A DNA stretch of 64,000 bases from Bog-756 sp963769905 (GCA_963769905.1 CAVYNG010000002.1:1798001-1862000), one strand, 5' to 3'; shown: positions 26,000 to 34,645, numbered from the stretch's first letter. The notes: generated by a model not told the origin, from the letters alone. Translations and numbers: made by a program.

Positions 26000-26608
26000 G
26001 TGAGCCGATTGCAGCAATTTGCCGTGACCTGGGACTATCGGTGCCCGTTTGCGCGCAACGGTCACGAGCACGTACTGGACGGCCTCGAGGGTGGTGCCGA
26101 CTGGCAGGTCACCTTCGTCCCCTTCTTCCTCAACCAGACGCACGTCCACGAAGGTGGTGCGCCGGCATGGGAGGACCCCGCACACCAACCCGACCTCCTC
26201 GCGCTCTCAGCCGGAGTGGTCGTGCGCGACCGGTTCCCCGACCAATTCGCGAGCGTTCACCGAGCTCTGTTCGCGGCCCGCCACGACGAGGGCGGGGACC
26301 TGCGTGACCCGCAGGTGGTGCGCGCTGCGCTCTCCGGCGCGGGTGCCGATGCCGACGCGGTCCTCGCCGAGGTCGAGAACGGATGGCCGGCGAAGACGGC
26401 ACGCGAGGAGCACGAGCGCGCAGTCGAAGATCTCTCGGTGTTCGGAGTGCCGACATTCGTCGTCGGAGACCGCGCGGTGTTCGTGCGGCTCATGACCCGC
26501 CCCGAGGGCGACGGCGCCCTCGCGCGCAACACCATCGACCGCGTGCTCGAACTGCTCACCGATCATCCGGAGCTCAACGAGTTCAAGTACACCCGGGTCG
26601 TCCGCTGA
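26000..26608 (+). CDS. DsbA-family (FrnE-like) thioredoxin-fold oxidoreductase
   Basis: 202 aa. Near the N-terminus is VTWDYRCPFARNGHEHV: a CPF site with a single cysteine, so it lacks the classical CxxC pair. The helical insert and the cis-Pro loop VFGVPTFVVGD are typical of DsbA-like proteins; the closest types are FrnE-like or 2-hydroxychromene-2-carboxylate isomerase-like proteins. It is cytoplasmic, as no signal peptide is present. GTG 26000 is chosen since homology begins there; the ribosome-binding site is weak. It may use mycothiol, but nothing proves it. Confidence 0.78.
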   Translation: MSRLQQFAVTWDYRCPFARNGHEHVLDGLEGGADWQVTFVPFFLNQTHVHEGGAPAWEDPAHQPDLLALSAGVVVRDRFPDQFASVHRALFAARHDEGGDLRDPQVVRAALSGAGADADAVLAEVENGWPAKTAREEHERAVEDLSVFGVPTFVVGDRAVFVRLMTRPEGDGALARNTIDRVLELLTDHPELNEFKYTRVVR

Positions 26609-26643
26609 CGCCGACCTGATCCGGCACCCTCCGCCAGAGACGG

Positions 26644-27549
26644 TCAGGCGTCTTCCCAGCCGGCGAGCGCGGCAATCGAGTCCTGAACCTGTGCCCCGGA
26701 CCCGAAGGGCGCGCCACAGAAATCAGTGACACCGATGTCGGCGAGCCGTCGCACCTCAGCGCGCACCTCGCTGGCGGTCCCCACGATCGCCACCTCGGCG
26801 GGTCCAGAGGCCCCCTCCCGGTCGAGCATGGCCCGATAGGAGGGAAGGTGTCCGTAGATCGCGTACTCCTCGGTCGCCCACGCTCGGGCCGCGGCCGGAT
26901 CGTCGGTCACGCAGACCGGGAGCCCGACACCGATCCTCGGGGCAGGCCGTCCGGCCTCCGCCGCCGCGTCGCGGATGGTCGGGATGATGTGCGACTCGAC
27001 CGTTACCGGACCGGTCATCCAGGTGACGGTGCCGGCTGCCATACGGCCGGCGATGCGCAGCATCTCGGTCCCGAGCGCCGCGACGAGCACCGGCGGTCCG
27101 GGCGCGTCGATCTCGAGCGGACCGAAGGTGGACGCGCTCAGGGTCTCGCCGGTGAAGGACACCTGCTCACCCTCGAGGAGCGGAACGAGGATCGAGAGGT
27201 ACTCGCGCATGTGCCGGGCGGGTTTCGCGAACGACTGTCCGAAGACGTTCTCGATGACCATCTGGTGGGAGAGGCCGATGCCGAGGGTCAGTCGCCCGCC
27301 GGTTGCCGCCTGTACGGTCAGGGCCTGAGCGGCGAGCATCACCGGGTGGCGAGGGTAGGTCGGCACGACCGCCGTCCCGAGCGCGACGCCGGGGACCTCT
27401 CGCCCGATCGCGGCCAAGGCGGTGAGAGCGTCGTAGGAGAAGATCTGGGAGGACCAGGCGCTCTCGATCCCCGCGTCGCGCAGAGAGGCCACCTGGGTCA
27501 CCATCTGGTCGAACGGGCGTCCCGTGTCGAACATCACGCCGATGCGCAT
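26644..27549 (-). CDS. LLM-class F420-dependent oxidoreductase
   Basis: 301 aa luciferase-like protein. It begins MRIGVMFDTGRP, with GVALGTAVVPTYPRHPVMLA and TGGRLTLGIGLSHQ, the pattern of TIGR03564-like F420-dependent enzymes. It should transfer hydride between F420 and an unknown substrate. GGGAGG lies 6 nt upstream of the ATG. It is divergent from purE, with about 100 bp between starts. Another member of the same superfamily lies on the far side of purE. Confidence 0.83.
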   Translation of the reverse strand: MRIGVMFDTGRPFDQMVTQVASLRDAGIESAWSSQIFSYDALTALAAIGREVPGVALGTAVVPTYPRHPVMLAAQALTVQAATGGRLTLGIGLSHQMVIENVFGQSFAKPARHMREYLSILVPLLEGEQVSFTGETLSASTFGPLEIDAPGPPVLVAALGTEMLRIAGRMAAGTVTWMTGPVTVESHIIPTIRDAAAEAGRPAPRIGVGLPVCVTDDPAAARAWATEEYAIYGHLPSYRAMLDREGASGPAEVAIVGTASEVRAEVRRLADIGVTDFCGAPFGSGAQVQDSIAALAGWEDA

Positions 27550-27653
27550 CGCGCCTCCCTCGAGTGAGCCCCGAATCCCGCGGAATTCCGGGCTTCCCCC
27601 GGCCGGGACGGACCACCGTACCGGGCTACCCGTCGGTCGGGCAGAATGCCCCC

Positions 27654-28148
27654 ATGTCCGTCGCCATCGTCATGGGAAGCGCATCCGACTCGTCGCACAT
27701 GGACGACGCCGTCCAGACCCTGCGGTCCTTCGGCATCGACACGGAGGTGCGGGTGCTCTCCGCGCACCGCACCCCCGACGACACCCTCGCCTTCGCCCGC
27801 GGCGCCGCGGCGGCGGGCGTCGAGGTGATCATCTGCGCAGCCGGTGGTGCCGCGCACCTGGCGGGGGTCGTGGCCGCGGCCACCCCGCTGCCGGTCATCG
27901 GCGTCCCGATCGCGCTGACCAACCTCTCGGGCCTCGACTCCCTGCTCGCCATGGTCCAGATGCCAAAGGGAGTGCCCGTGGCGACGGTCGCCGTCAACGG
28001 CGCCCGTAATGCCGCCCTGCTCGCGGTACGAATCTTGGCGCTCTCCGACAGCCGGCTCGCCGTCGAGCTCGAGCGGTTCCGTCACGAGCTCGCCGACCAG
28101 GTGCGGGATCAGGACGCGGAGATCATCGCGCGCTACGAGCGCGCCTGA
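27654..28148 (+). CDS. purE: N5-carboxyaminoimidazole ribonucleotide mutase
   Basis: 164 aa class I PurE, converting N5-CAIR to CAIR in de novo purine synthesis. Family motifs are VAIVMGSASDSSHM, VRVLSAHRTPD and CAAGGAAHLAGVVA with LPVIGVPI. Length is normal. ATG 27654 follows CAGAAT by 6 nt, a possible leaderless promoter. The usual partner purK is not next to it; the gene sits alone between two LLM oxidoreductases. Confidence 0.95.
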   Translation: MSVAIVMGSASDSSHMDDAVQTLRSFGIDTEVRVLSAHRTPDDTLAFARGAAAAGVEVIICAAGGAAHLAGVVAAATPLPVIGVPIALTNLSGLDSLLAMVQMPKGVPVATVAVNGARNAALLAVRILALSDSRLAVELERFRHELADQVRDQDAEIIARYERA

Positions 28149-28157
28149 GCGGCCGGC

Positions 28158-29141
28158 TCAGCCGCTCGACCTCCAGGGCGGGGCGAGCCCCTCGACCGCC
28201 TTGGCGAGCGGCATCCCCAACGGGATCACCGCCATCACCGGGATGCCGACCCCGTTCTCGATGTACCGCCCGACGTGCGCCCGGCACTCGTCGAAGGAGC
28301 CGTGGACGACGAGCGCGTCGACGGTCTCGTCGGGGATGGCCGCGAGCGCGGCCTTGCGGTCGCCGGCTTGCCAGGCCGCCCACATCGCCTCGAGCTCGGG
28401 TCCGCGGCCGAGCCAGCGGTGGAACGCTGCGTAGACCCCGACGTTCAAGTAGGCCGCGATCATCCGGCGACCGACGGCGCGAACGGTCTCGATGTCCTCG
28501 GAGGGACAGACGAAGATACGCGCCGCGGCTTGGCACTCCCGTCCCAACTCGGCCCGGACCGTCGTGACGTCGTCGGCCGACAGCCAGTTGAGGATCACGC
28601 CGTCCGCGTCGCGCCCGGCCAGGCGCAGCATGCCGGGCCGAAGGGCGGCGAGGAAGATGGGCGGGGGGAGCTCGACCGGCCGGGCAAGACGGAACCCTCG
28701 CACGGTGAACGTGTCGAACTCGCGGTCGACCTTCTCACCGGCAAGGGCCTCACGTAGGAAGGCAATGGTGTCCCGAGCCCGCCGGTAGGGCTCGTGGAAC
28801 GGGATCCCGTTCCAGCGGCTGACGATCACGTCCGACGACGTACCGAGCCCGAAGGTGAACCGGCCCGGCGCCGCCTCGGCCATCGCGGCGATGCTCTGCG
28901 CGAGGAGAGCGGGGCCCCTCGTGTAGGCGGGAATGATCGCGACCCCGAGCTGGAGTCCCGGCGTCCAGGCCGCGGCCAGCGACAGCGGTGTGAACCCGTC
29001 GACCCCGTCGGTCTCGGCCGACCAGACGTCGGTGTAGCCGAGCCGCAAAAGCTCCTCGTACCAGGGACGATGCTCGATGAGAGGGATCCCGTCGAATGGC
29101 ACCGTGATGCCGTAGCGCTGCCCACTCCCCGTCCCGCTCAC
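28158..29141 (-). CDS. LLM-class F420-dependent oxidoreductase
   Basis: 327 aa luciferase-like protein: LGVAIIPAYTRGPALLAQ, GRFTFGLGTSSDVIV and the substrate-loop region YTDVWSAETDG mark it as an F420-type member (TIGR03617-like). The GTG start at 29141 has no strong Shine-Dalgarno; it faces a divergent gene 35 bp away. The substrate is unknown. Its end lies 9 bp from the purE stop, convergently. Confidence 0.82.
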   Translation of the reverse strand: MSGTGSGQRYGITVPFDGIPLIEHRPWYEELLRLGYTDVWSAETDGVDGFTPLSLAAAWTPGLQLGVAIIPAYTRGPALLAQSIAAMAEAAPGRFTFGLGTSSDVIVSRWNGIPFHEPYRRARDTIAFLREALAGEKVDREFDTFTVRGFRLARPVELPPPIFLAALRPGMLRLAGRDADGVILNWLSADDVTTVRAELGRECQAAARIFVCPSEDIETVRAVGRRMIAAYLNVGVYAAFHRWLGRGPELEAMWAAWQAGDRKAALAAIPDETVDALVVHGSFDECRAHVGRYIENGVGIPVMAVIPLGMPLAKAVEGLAPPWRSSG

Positions 29142-29176
29142 CGCCCCGTACTACACCCTCGCGGCACACTCGTCCC

Positions 29177-29536
29177 ATGAGTCAACGACAGAAGCCCGAT
29201 CGGGTCACCCGCCAGCTCGAGCTTCCACTCCCTGCCCTTCCGCTCTTCGCTCCGCGCCGAGCCGGTTCCTCCGACGCACCGCCCGCCTCTCACCCGAGCG
29301 ACCCGGCCGCTTCGGCCGCCCCGGGCCGGGCCCGCCGGGCCCGCCACTCCCCCCGCGCCGAGAACCCGCGCCAGGGGGAGCCTCTCTCGCCTGTCACCGC
29401 CTACCGGCGCCTCGACGAGCGCACCCGCCGCATCGGCCTCGAGGGGATCGCCGCGGCCCGCGCGCTCCTCGAGCGCGGCCAGCCGCCCGAGCGGGGCTCC
29501 GAGCAGACGTGCGCAGGGCCGAGACGCGCCGCGTGA
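29177..29536 (+). CDS. Hypothetical protein with conserved C-terminal helix
   Basis: 119 aa. A low-complexity Pro/Ala/Arg-rich first two thirds is followed by a likely helix, YRRLDERTRRIGLEGIAAAR, that seems conserved in short Acidimicrobiia proteins near the same neighbours (memory only). No domain, signal peptide or membrane segment is seen. A CACACT hexamer lies 6 nt before the ATG. The deacetylase gene starts 25 bp after its stop. Confidence 0.5.
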   Translation: MSQRQKPDRVTRQLELPLPALPLFAPRRAGSSDAPPASHPSDPAASAAPGRARRARHSPRAENPRQGEPLSPVTAYRRLDERTRRIGLEGIAAARALLERGQPPERGSEQTCAGPRRAA

Positions 29537-29549
29537 GCGGCTCTCGCAC

Positions 29550-29555
29550 TACGGT
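29550..29555 (+). promoter_or_regulatory. -10 element TACGGT, leaderless type
   Basis: TACGGT is 6 nt before the ATG of the YdjC-like deacetylase gene. Confidence 0.55.
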
Positions 29556-29561
29556 CGAGGC

Positions 29562-30392
29562 ATGGCGAACGTCGCCGAGCGTCTCGGCTACACGCGTGAC
29601 GACCGGCTGTTGATCATCAACTGCGCCGATCTCGGCTTCTGCCACGCCTCGACGGTCGGCGTCTACGAGTCGCTCCGCGACGGCATCGGCACCAGCGCGT
29701 CGCTCTGCGTCCCCGCGCCGTGGGCACGCGAGTCCGCGTCCCGGTTCCGCGGCGACGACGTCGGTGTTCGACTGACACTCAATGCGGAGCTCGACCTGTA
29801 CCGCTGGGGACCACTGACCCATGCGCCCTCCCTCCTGGACGGCGACGGGGGCTTCCCGAGAACGCTCTCGGACCTCTGGGATCACGCAGATCTCGACGAG
29901 GTCCGCCGCGAGTGCCGCGCCCAGGTCGAGCGTGCGGTGCTGTGGGGGTTCGACATCAGCCACCTGGACGCCCACCTCGACGCGTTGGTCCTCCGCCCCG
30001 AGTTCTTCGACGTCTATCTCGAGTTGGCCGTCGACTTCGGCCTGCCCCTCCGCGTCCTCGGGGCCGAGGCCGAGCCCAAGATCGGCTTCCCGGTGCGCCG
30101 CCTCGCGGCCGAGGAGGGGGTGGTCTTCGCGGACCGTTTCGCCACCCTCCCGCGGCGTGGCACCCGTCAGGCATTTCTCGACCTGCTCGCGTCGCTCGAG
30201 CCGGGGATCACCGAGCTCACCCTCCACCCTGCGGTCGACACCCCCGAGCTGCGAGCGATCGGCGGCGATTGGCAGGCCCGGGTGGCCGATCACGTCCTTC
30301 TCGTCGCCGACCGAGGTCTCGACCAGGTCGTCGCCGAAGCGGGGGTCACCCTCATCGGCTACCGCCCGCTTCGCGAGCTGATGCGCGGCTGA
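29562..30392 (+). CDS. ChbG/HpnK (YdjC-like) family deacetylase
   Basis: 276 aa. LLIINCADLGFCHAST holds the metal-binding Asp, HLDAHLDALVLRPEFFDV carries the second metal-site His residues, and ELTLHPAVDTPELRA the third His: the three conserved sites of the YdjC family. These enzymes remove acetyl groups from chitooligosaccharides or hopanoid and amino-sugar lipids. Which substrate is used here is unknown. Three 15-bp repeats follow its stop codon. Confidence 0.85.
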   Translation: MANVAERLGYTRDDRLLIINCADLGFCHASTVGVYESLRDGIGTSASLCVPAPWARESASRFRGDDVGVRLTLNAELDLYRWGPLTHAPSLLDGDGGFPRTLSDLWDHADLDEVRRECRAQVERAVLWGFDISHLDAHLDALVLRPEFFDVYLELAVDFGLPLRVLGAEAEPKIGFPVRRLAAEEGVVFADRFATLPRRGTRQAFLDLLASLEPGITELTLHPAVDTPELRAIGGDWQARVADHVLLVADRGLDQVVAEAGVTLIGYRPLRELMRG

Positions 30393-30402
30393 GTCGGCGA
30401 GC

Positions 30403-30447
30403 CTGCGGCGTGCGGGTCTGCGGCGTGCGGCCCGCGGCGCGTCGGGT
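30403..30447. repeat. Three imperfect 15-bp tandem repeats after a stop codon
   Basis: Units start at 30403, 30418 and 30433 (consensus CTGCGGCGTGCGGGT), 10 bp past the stop of the deacetylase gene. They are non-coding and of unknown role. Confidence 0.7.
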
Positions 30448-30523
30448 CGAGGGTGCAGGTTCCGGGGCCGAAATGACACACCGCGTCCGTGACAGGGACC
30501 CCCGGTAGTCTGAGGAACCACCG

Positions 30524-31279
30524 ATGGGAGCGCCCGTGGCCAGAGGAGAGCAGGCGAGTCTGAGACGCGCGGTGCCCGCTGCGCCGGCGCGCGTAAGGCA
30601 GGAGCCCGCTCTCGCGCTCGCTCCCATCCGGCCGTTTCGTCTCGAGAACCTCTATCTCCTCGATCCCCTCGCCAACGAGACGACTCCCATCGAGGCGATC
30701 GTCTTCAGCGACGAGGGAATCGGCGTGATCGAGCACGCCGGACAGCCTGCGCGCGTGCTCTCCTGGTCGTCGGTGTCCGCGCAGGTGGTCGAGGCGTGGT
30801 CGGGCGGCGTGGTCCCCGAGTGGTGGGTCGATCCCGAGCTCGAACGCGACGAGGAGGACGAGGCATCCGGACCGACGGTGATCGACCCCGACGCACGAGT
30901 GCGCGCATGGCCCCACGTCGAGCCGGGTTCGCTGATCGGGATCCAGACGCCGACCGGCACCTACCGCTTCCTCCTCCCCGGCACCGACCCGGTCCAGATC
31001 GCGGGCCGCATCAACGCCATCGCCGTTCGCCACCGAGGTCCGTCGGCGATGGCAACGGTGACGACGGTCGCCGAGGAGCGACCCTCACGGAGGCGCCGGG
31101 CCGCCGAGGAGCGGTCGAGATGGTCGAAGGTCCAGCCCTACCTGGTCGTCGCACTGGTGGTGTTCATCGCTACGGCGGTCACGCTCATCCTCTTGCAGAG
31201 CGCCGGGGCGATCCACCTCCCCTTCCTCGGCGGCGCGAACTCCGGTTCGCTCGGACGGCTGGCCGTCAGAACTCGGTGA
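30524..31279 (+). CDS. Hypothetical protein with one C-terminal membrane helix
   Basis: 251 aa. A cytoplasmic region of about 200 residues contains a PH-like beta pattern (IEAIVFSDEGIGVIEHAG, LSWSSVSAQVVEAW, TPTGTYRFLLPG), followed by an Arg-rich stretch and one membrane helix (YLVVALVVFIATAVTLILL) near the end. Family not recognised. TAGTCT (30506-30511) with GAGGA gives a short leader; ATG 30524 is the likely start, GTG 30536 the alternative. Its 3' end overlaps the convergent SCP2 gene by 14 bp. Confidence 0.65.
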   Translation: MGAPVARGEQASLRRAVPAAPARVRQEPALALAPIRPFRLENLYLLDPLANETTPIEAIVFSDEGIGVIEHAGQPARVLSWSSVSAQVVEAWSGGVVPEWWVDPELERDEEDEASGPTVIDPDARVRAWPHVEPGSLIGIQTPTGTYRFLLPGTDPVQIAGRINAIAVRHRGPSAMATVTTVAEERPSRRRRAAEERSRWSKVQPYLVVALVVFIATAVTLILLQSAGAIHLPFLGGANSGSLGRLAVRTR

Positions 31280-31652
31280 GCGCCGCGAGGCGCTCGCAGA
31301 GGTCGAGGTAGCCCGGAGAGCTGGCCGCGGAGAGGAGTTCGAGCACGAGGGCCATCGAACCGGTGACCTTGAGGCGGCCTTGCATGAAGGCGACGTTGGG
31401 GTCGAGGGTGCCCGTTGTCAGTGCGACCCCGTCGTCCCAACTCGCGGTGAGACCCACGTCGGACGCCGCCGCTCGCCCCTCCGCGCCGCTCTGGAGTCGT
31501 CCGTTCTCGAGGACGGCGTAGAAACGGACCGCACGAGCCGGCCCGCCCGTCAGCTCACACTGGATCGTCCCCGAGAGATCCTCGCGCTCAGGGCAGGCGG
31601 CACCGAGCTGGCGTACCTCGTCGAACCACTCGGCCGAGAGCCAGGTGGTCAC
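31266..31652 (-). CDS. SCP2 sterol-carrier-domain protein
   Basis: 128 aa. It is a single SCP2-like fold: VRFYAVLENGRLQSG, then LTASWDDGVALTTGTLDPNVAFMQGRLKVTGSMALVLELL, the conserved strand-helix end of the family (the segment is quoted in part only to show the GRLKVTG core). Such proteins bind lipids or act beside thiol-dependent enzymes. The GTG start overlaps the mca stop (GTGA), so the two are translated together. No signal peptide. Confidence 0.78.
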   Translation of the reverse strand: MTTWLSAEWFDEVRQLGAACPEREDLSGTIQCELTGGPARAVRFYAVLENGRLQSGAEGRAAASDVGLTASWDDGVALTTGTLDPNVAFMQGRLKVTGSMALVLELLSAASSPGYLDLCERLAALTEF

Positions 31653-32569
31653 CCTCCGACCGAGACGAGACCCGGCACCCCGGCGAACAGATCGTTCTCG
31701 GGCTCGCCGCCCGCGGACGTGACCGCCTCCGGTGGGGCGAGCACGCCGTCGGAAGAGCGAACCTGCGCCAACCGGTAGTCGTCGTGCGGGTGGATCGACG
31801 CCATGACCTCGGGCGGCAGTCCGAACCAGAAGCGCGAATTGGGGTCGACCTGGGTCGCGTGGGCGAGCAACGCCCGACGGCGCACGTCGGCAAAGTCGCT
31901 GATGTCGACCGAGGTGGTCACCACCTCTTCGCGCACTCCCTCCCACCGTTTCCGCCACTCCTCATCGAAGGGAGACTCGAGCCCGAGCTCCTCGAACTTC
32001 TGGTGGATCTCGCGGAAGCGCGCCACCGAAAAGACCGTGTAGTACAGCTTGGACGGCTGGAACGCCTCGCCGGCACCGGGGAAACGCCTCGGATCCCCTG
32101 CCGCCTCGAAAGCCGCAACACCGATCTCGTGGACGCGCAGGTGGTCGGGGTGCGGGTAGGACGACTGCTCGTCGCCGTAGACGACCATCACCTGAGGGCG
32201 CTTCCGGCGGACGACGGCGACCAACCGCTCCACCGCCTCGTCGTGGGGCGCCTGGGCGAAAGCCGCCGGGTTGGCGTTCGCCTCGGAGTTCGGCATCCCC
32301 GAGTCGCGGTACCCGAGCCGCACGACCTCGTCGTAACCGATGATGGCCGCAGCGCGGTCGAGCTCCTCACGGCGCACCTCGGGGAGGTTGGTCCGCACCT
32401 CCGGCGTGTCCATCGCCGGATTGAGGATGTCCCCCTCCTCGCCACCCGTGCAGCAGACGAGGACGGTGTGCACTCCAGCTGCGTGGTAGCGCGCGACGGT
32501 TCCCGCCCCTTTGGAGGCCTCGTCGTCGGGGTGGGCGTGGACCGTGAGCAGGCACGGAGTCTCGGGCAC
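31649..32569 (-). CDS. mca: Mycothiol S-conjugate amidase-like protein
   Basis: 306 aa PIG-L protein. HAHPDDEASKGAGTVARY, CCTGGEEGDILNPAMD and YPHPDHLRVHEIG match Mca, which cuts the amide bond of mycothiol S-conjugates so that mercapturic acids can be exported. Length agrees with Mca. GTG 32569 was chosen because TAGCGT lies 7 nt upstream and homology begins there; an in-frame start at 32608 is possible. A downstream SCP2 gene overlaps it. Amidase activity is inferred from family membership. Confidence 0.88.
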   Translation of the reverse strand: MPETPCLLTVHAHPDDEASKGAGTVARYHAAGVHTVLVCCTGGEEGDILNPAMDTPEVRTNLPEVRREELDRAAAIIGYDEVVRLGYRDSGMPNSEANANPAAFAQAPHDEAVERLVAVVRRKRPQVMVVYGDEQSSYPHPDHLRVHEIGVAAFEAAGDPRRFPGAGEAFQPSKLYYTVFSVARFREIHQKFEELGLESPFDEEWRKRWEGVREEVVTTSVDISDFADVRRRALLAHATQVDPNSRFWFGLPPEVMASIHPHDDYRLAQVRSSDGVLAPPEAVTSAGGEPENDLFAGVPGLVSVGG

Positions 32570-32576
32570 GACGAAC

Positions 32577-32582
32577 ACGCTA
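32577..32582 (-). promoter_or_regulatory. -10 element TAGCGT, leaderless type
   Basis: On the minus strand TAGCGT is 7 nt before the GTG of mca. Confidence 0.5.
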
Positions 32583-32598
32583 CCGGGCAGCCACGGCC

Positions 32599-32604
32599 TA
32601 AGCT
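32599..32604 (+). promoter_or_regulatory. -10 element TAAGCT for the psp cluster
   Basis: TAAGCT is 30 nt before the ATG of the PspA gene; a strong Shine-Dalgarno GAGGAAGG (32619-32626) lies 8 nt before that ATG, so this transcript has a normal leader. Confidence 0.5.
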
Positions 32605-32634
32605 TCACCGCGAAGAGCGAGGAAGGACCGATCC

Positions 32635-33384
32635 ATGGGCGTCATGAAGCGTATGTCGGCAATATTCCAGGCCAAGACCAACAAGTTGCTCGACAAGGCG
32701 GAGGACCCACGCGAGTCACTCGACCTCTCCTACCAGAAGCAGCTCGAGAGCCTCCAGAAGGTCCGCCGGAGCGTCGCCGACGTCACGACGGCCAAGAAGC
32801 GGATCGAGCTCCAGGCGACCCAGCTCCAGCAACAGGGGGACAAGCTCCAGCAGCAGGCGAAGGCCGCGCTGACCCAGGGCAACGAGGACCTCGCCCGCGA
32901 GGCCCTTGCCCGCCGAGCCGCCCTCGGCGAGCAGCTCTCCGATCTCCAGACCCAGCACGAGCAGGTCGCCGGCCAGGAGCAGAAGCTCATCGCCACCGCG
33001 CAGAAGCTCCAGACCCAGGTCGACTCCTTCCGCACCAAGAAGGAGACCATGAAGGCCAGCTACACCGCGGCCGAGGCCCAGACCAAGATCGGAGAAGCCG
33101 TCTCGGGCATCTCCGAGTCGATGAGCGACGCCGGCATGTCGATGCAGCGCGCCCAGGACAAGATCGCGGGCATGCAGGCGCGGGCGGGGGCGATGGACGA
33201 ACTGCTCGCCTCCGGTGCTCTCACCGATCTCAGCAACCCGGTCGACGACATCCAGGCCCAGCTCGACAAGGCATCGACCACATCGACCGTCGATACCGAG
33301 CTCGCGGCCTTGAAGGCCGAGGTCGGAGCGAGCCAGCCGGCGGCAGAGCTCGGAGCCGCCGAAAAGGGGGACGCCCCCTCATGA
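32635..33384 (+). CDS. pspA: PspA/IM30 (Vipp1)-family membrane-stress protein
   Basis: 249 aa, nearly all alpha-helical coiled coil rich in Gln, Lys and Ala, beginning with the family's amphipathic N-terminus (MGVMKRMSAIFQAKTNKLLD) and PRESLDLSYQKQLESLQKV. PspA proteins oligomerise on the cytoplasmic membrane and protect it during envelope stress. The Ala/Ser-rich C-terminal tail is typical of actinobacterial members. Its TGA overlaps the next start (ATGA); PspAA, HtpX and PspAB follow in order. Confidence 0.92.
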   Translation: MGVMKRMSAIFQAKTNKLLDKAEDPRESLDLSYQKQLESLQKVRRSVADVTTAKKRIELQATQLQQQGDKLQQQAKAALTQGNEDLAREALARRAALGEQLSDLQTQHEQVAGQEQKLIATAQKLQTQVDSFRTKKETMKASYTAAEAQTKIGEAVSGISESMSDAGMSMQRAQDKIAGMQARAGAMDELLASGALTDLSNPVDDIQAQLDKASTTSTVDTELAALKAEVGASQPAAELGAAEKGDAPS

Positions 33385-33677
33385 TCGTGCGCGTCCTCGG
33401 AGACACCCAGTACGAGGTGCCGGACGAGGCGATCGCCGTGCTCGAAGGCCTCGACGCCGGCCTCGTGAAGGCCGTCGACGGGAACGACGAAGCCGCCTTC
33501 ACCGACGCGCTGACGAAGCTCATCGCGGAGGTGCGCCGGGTCGGCACGCCGCTTGCCGCCGACGAGTTCGCTCCCTCCGATCTCGTCGTGCCGTTCGCGG
33601 ACGCGTCGCTCAAGGAGACGAAAAGGCTACTCGCCGACAGTAGCGACCCGGCCGGATCCGACGACCTCGTAGGCTGA
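33381..33677 (+). CDS. pspAA: PspA-associated protein PspAA
   Basis: 98 aa, beginning MIVRVLGDTQYEVPDEAI and containing LEGLDAGLVKAVDGNDEAAF, the PspAA domain that accompanies PspA in Actinobacteria. Its role is unknown but presumably it binds PspA. The ATG overlaps the PspA stop by 4 bp. A TAGGCT hexamer near its end may also be the promoter of htpX. Confidence 0.88.
   Translation: MIVRVLGDTQYEVPDEAIAVLEGLDAGLVKAVDGNDEAAFTDALTKLIAEVRRVGTPLAADEFAPSDLVVPFADASLKETKRLLADSSDPAGSDDLVG
33670..33675 (+). promoter_or_regulatory. -10 element TAGGCT, leaderless type
   Basis: TAGGCT inside the last codons of pspAA ends 6 nt before the htpX ATG. It may give htpX a second, independent transcript. Confidence 0.5.
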
Positions 33678-33681
33678 GATC

Positions 33682-34617
33682 ATGAGTACCGCGCGCAACA
33701 TCCCGAACGACCGGGGCCTCACCGTCCGTATGTTCACGACGGGTCTGCTCATGGTGATCCTCTACGGGGCAGTCATCGGGCTCCTGATCGCGTTCGGCCT
33801 GTCCTTCTCGGTGGTGCTCGTCTTCGCGGCGGTGATCCTCTTCGTCCAGTACTGGTTCTCCGACAAGATCGCCCTGTTCGGTATGGGCGGCCACGAGGTG
33901 ACCCCCGAGCAGGCGCCCCAGCTCCACGGCGTCATCGACCGGCTCTGCGCGATGGCCGACATGAAAAAGCCGCGGGTCGCGATCGCCGACACCGACGTCC
34001 CCAACGCCTTCGCCACCGGACGGAGCCCCAACAACGCCGTGGTCTGCGCCACCAGCGGCTTGATGCGCCGGCTCGACGAATCCGAGCTCGAGGCGGTGCT
34101 CAGCCACGAGCTGTCCCACGTCGCCCACCGCGACGTGGCCGTCATGACCATCGCCAGCTTCCTCGGGATGGTGGCCGGCCTGATCACCCGCATCATGCTG
34201 TGGACCGGACTGATGGGCGGCTTCGGCGGCGGACGCAACAACAACCAGGGCGGTCAGGACAACGCGGCGCTCGTCGAGCTCGCGGTGCTCGCGGTCTCGA
34301 TCGTCGTGTACGTGATCAGCTTCATGCTCACGATGGCGCTCTCCCGCTACCGGGAGCTCGCCGCCGACCGATCGGGGGCGCTGCTCACCGGGCGACCGTC
34401 CGCCCTCGCATCGGCCCTGGTCAAGGTCACCGGCGAGATGTCGCGCATCCCCACACGGGACCTGCGCTCTTCTGAGGCCTTCAACGCCTTCTTCTTCACT
34501 CCGGCCATCGCCTCGAAGGGCGTGAGCCTTTCGACGCTCTTCTCGACGCACCCCTCCCTCGACCAGCGGCTCGCTCAGCTGTCCCGCATCGAGGCCGAGC
34601 TGGGCCGCCCGTCGTGA
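33682..34617 (+). CDS. htpX: Membrane zinc metalloprotease HtpX
   Basis: 311 aa. Two N-terminal membrane helices precede the M48 active site HELSH (His142, Glu143, His146); the third zinc ligand is the Glu in RELAADRSGA. Further hydrophobic segments lie between. A C-terminal STHPSLDQRLAQL is a family feature. HtpX degrades damaged membrane proteins. It sits between pspAA and pspAB, as in other actinobacterial psp clusters. Confidence 0.93.
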   Translation: MSTARNIPNDRGLTVRMFTTGLLMVILYGAVIGLLIAFGLSFSVVLVFAAVILFVQYWFSDKIALFGMGGHEVTPEQAPQLHGVIDRLCAMADMKKPRVAIADTDVPNAFATGRSPNNAVVCATSGLMRRLDESELEAVLSHELSHVAHRDVAVMTIASFLGMVAGLITRIMLWTGLMGGFGGGRNNNQGGQDNAALVELAVLAVSIVVYVISFMLTMALSRYRELAADRSGALLTGRPSALASALVKVTGEMSRIPTRDLRSSEAFNAFFFTPAIASKGVSLSTLFSTHPSLDQRLAQLSRIEAELGRPS

Positions 34618-34645
34618 ACCCCTCACCTCTCGCCTGACCGGCGAG

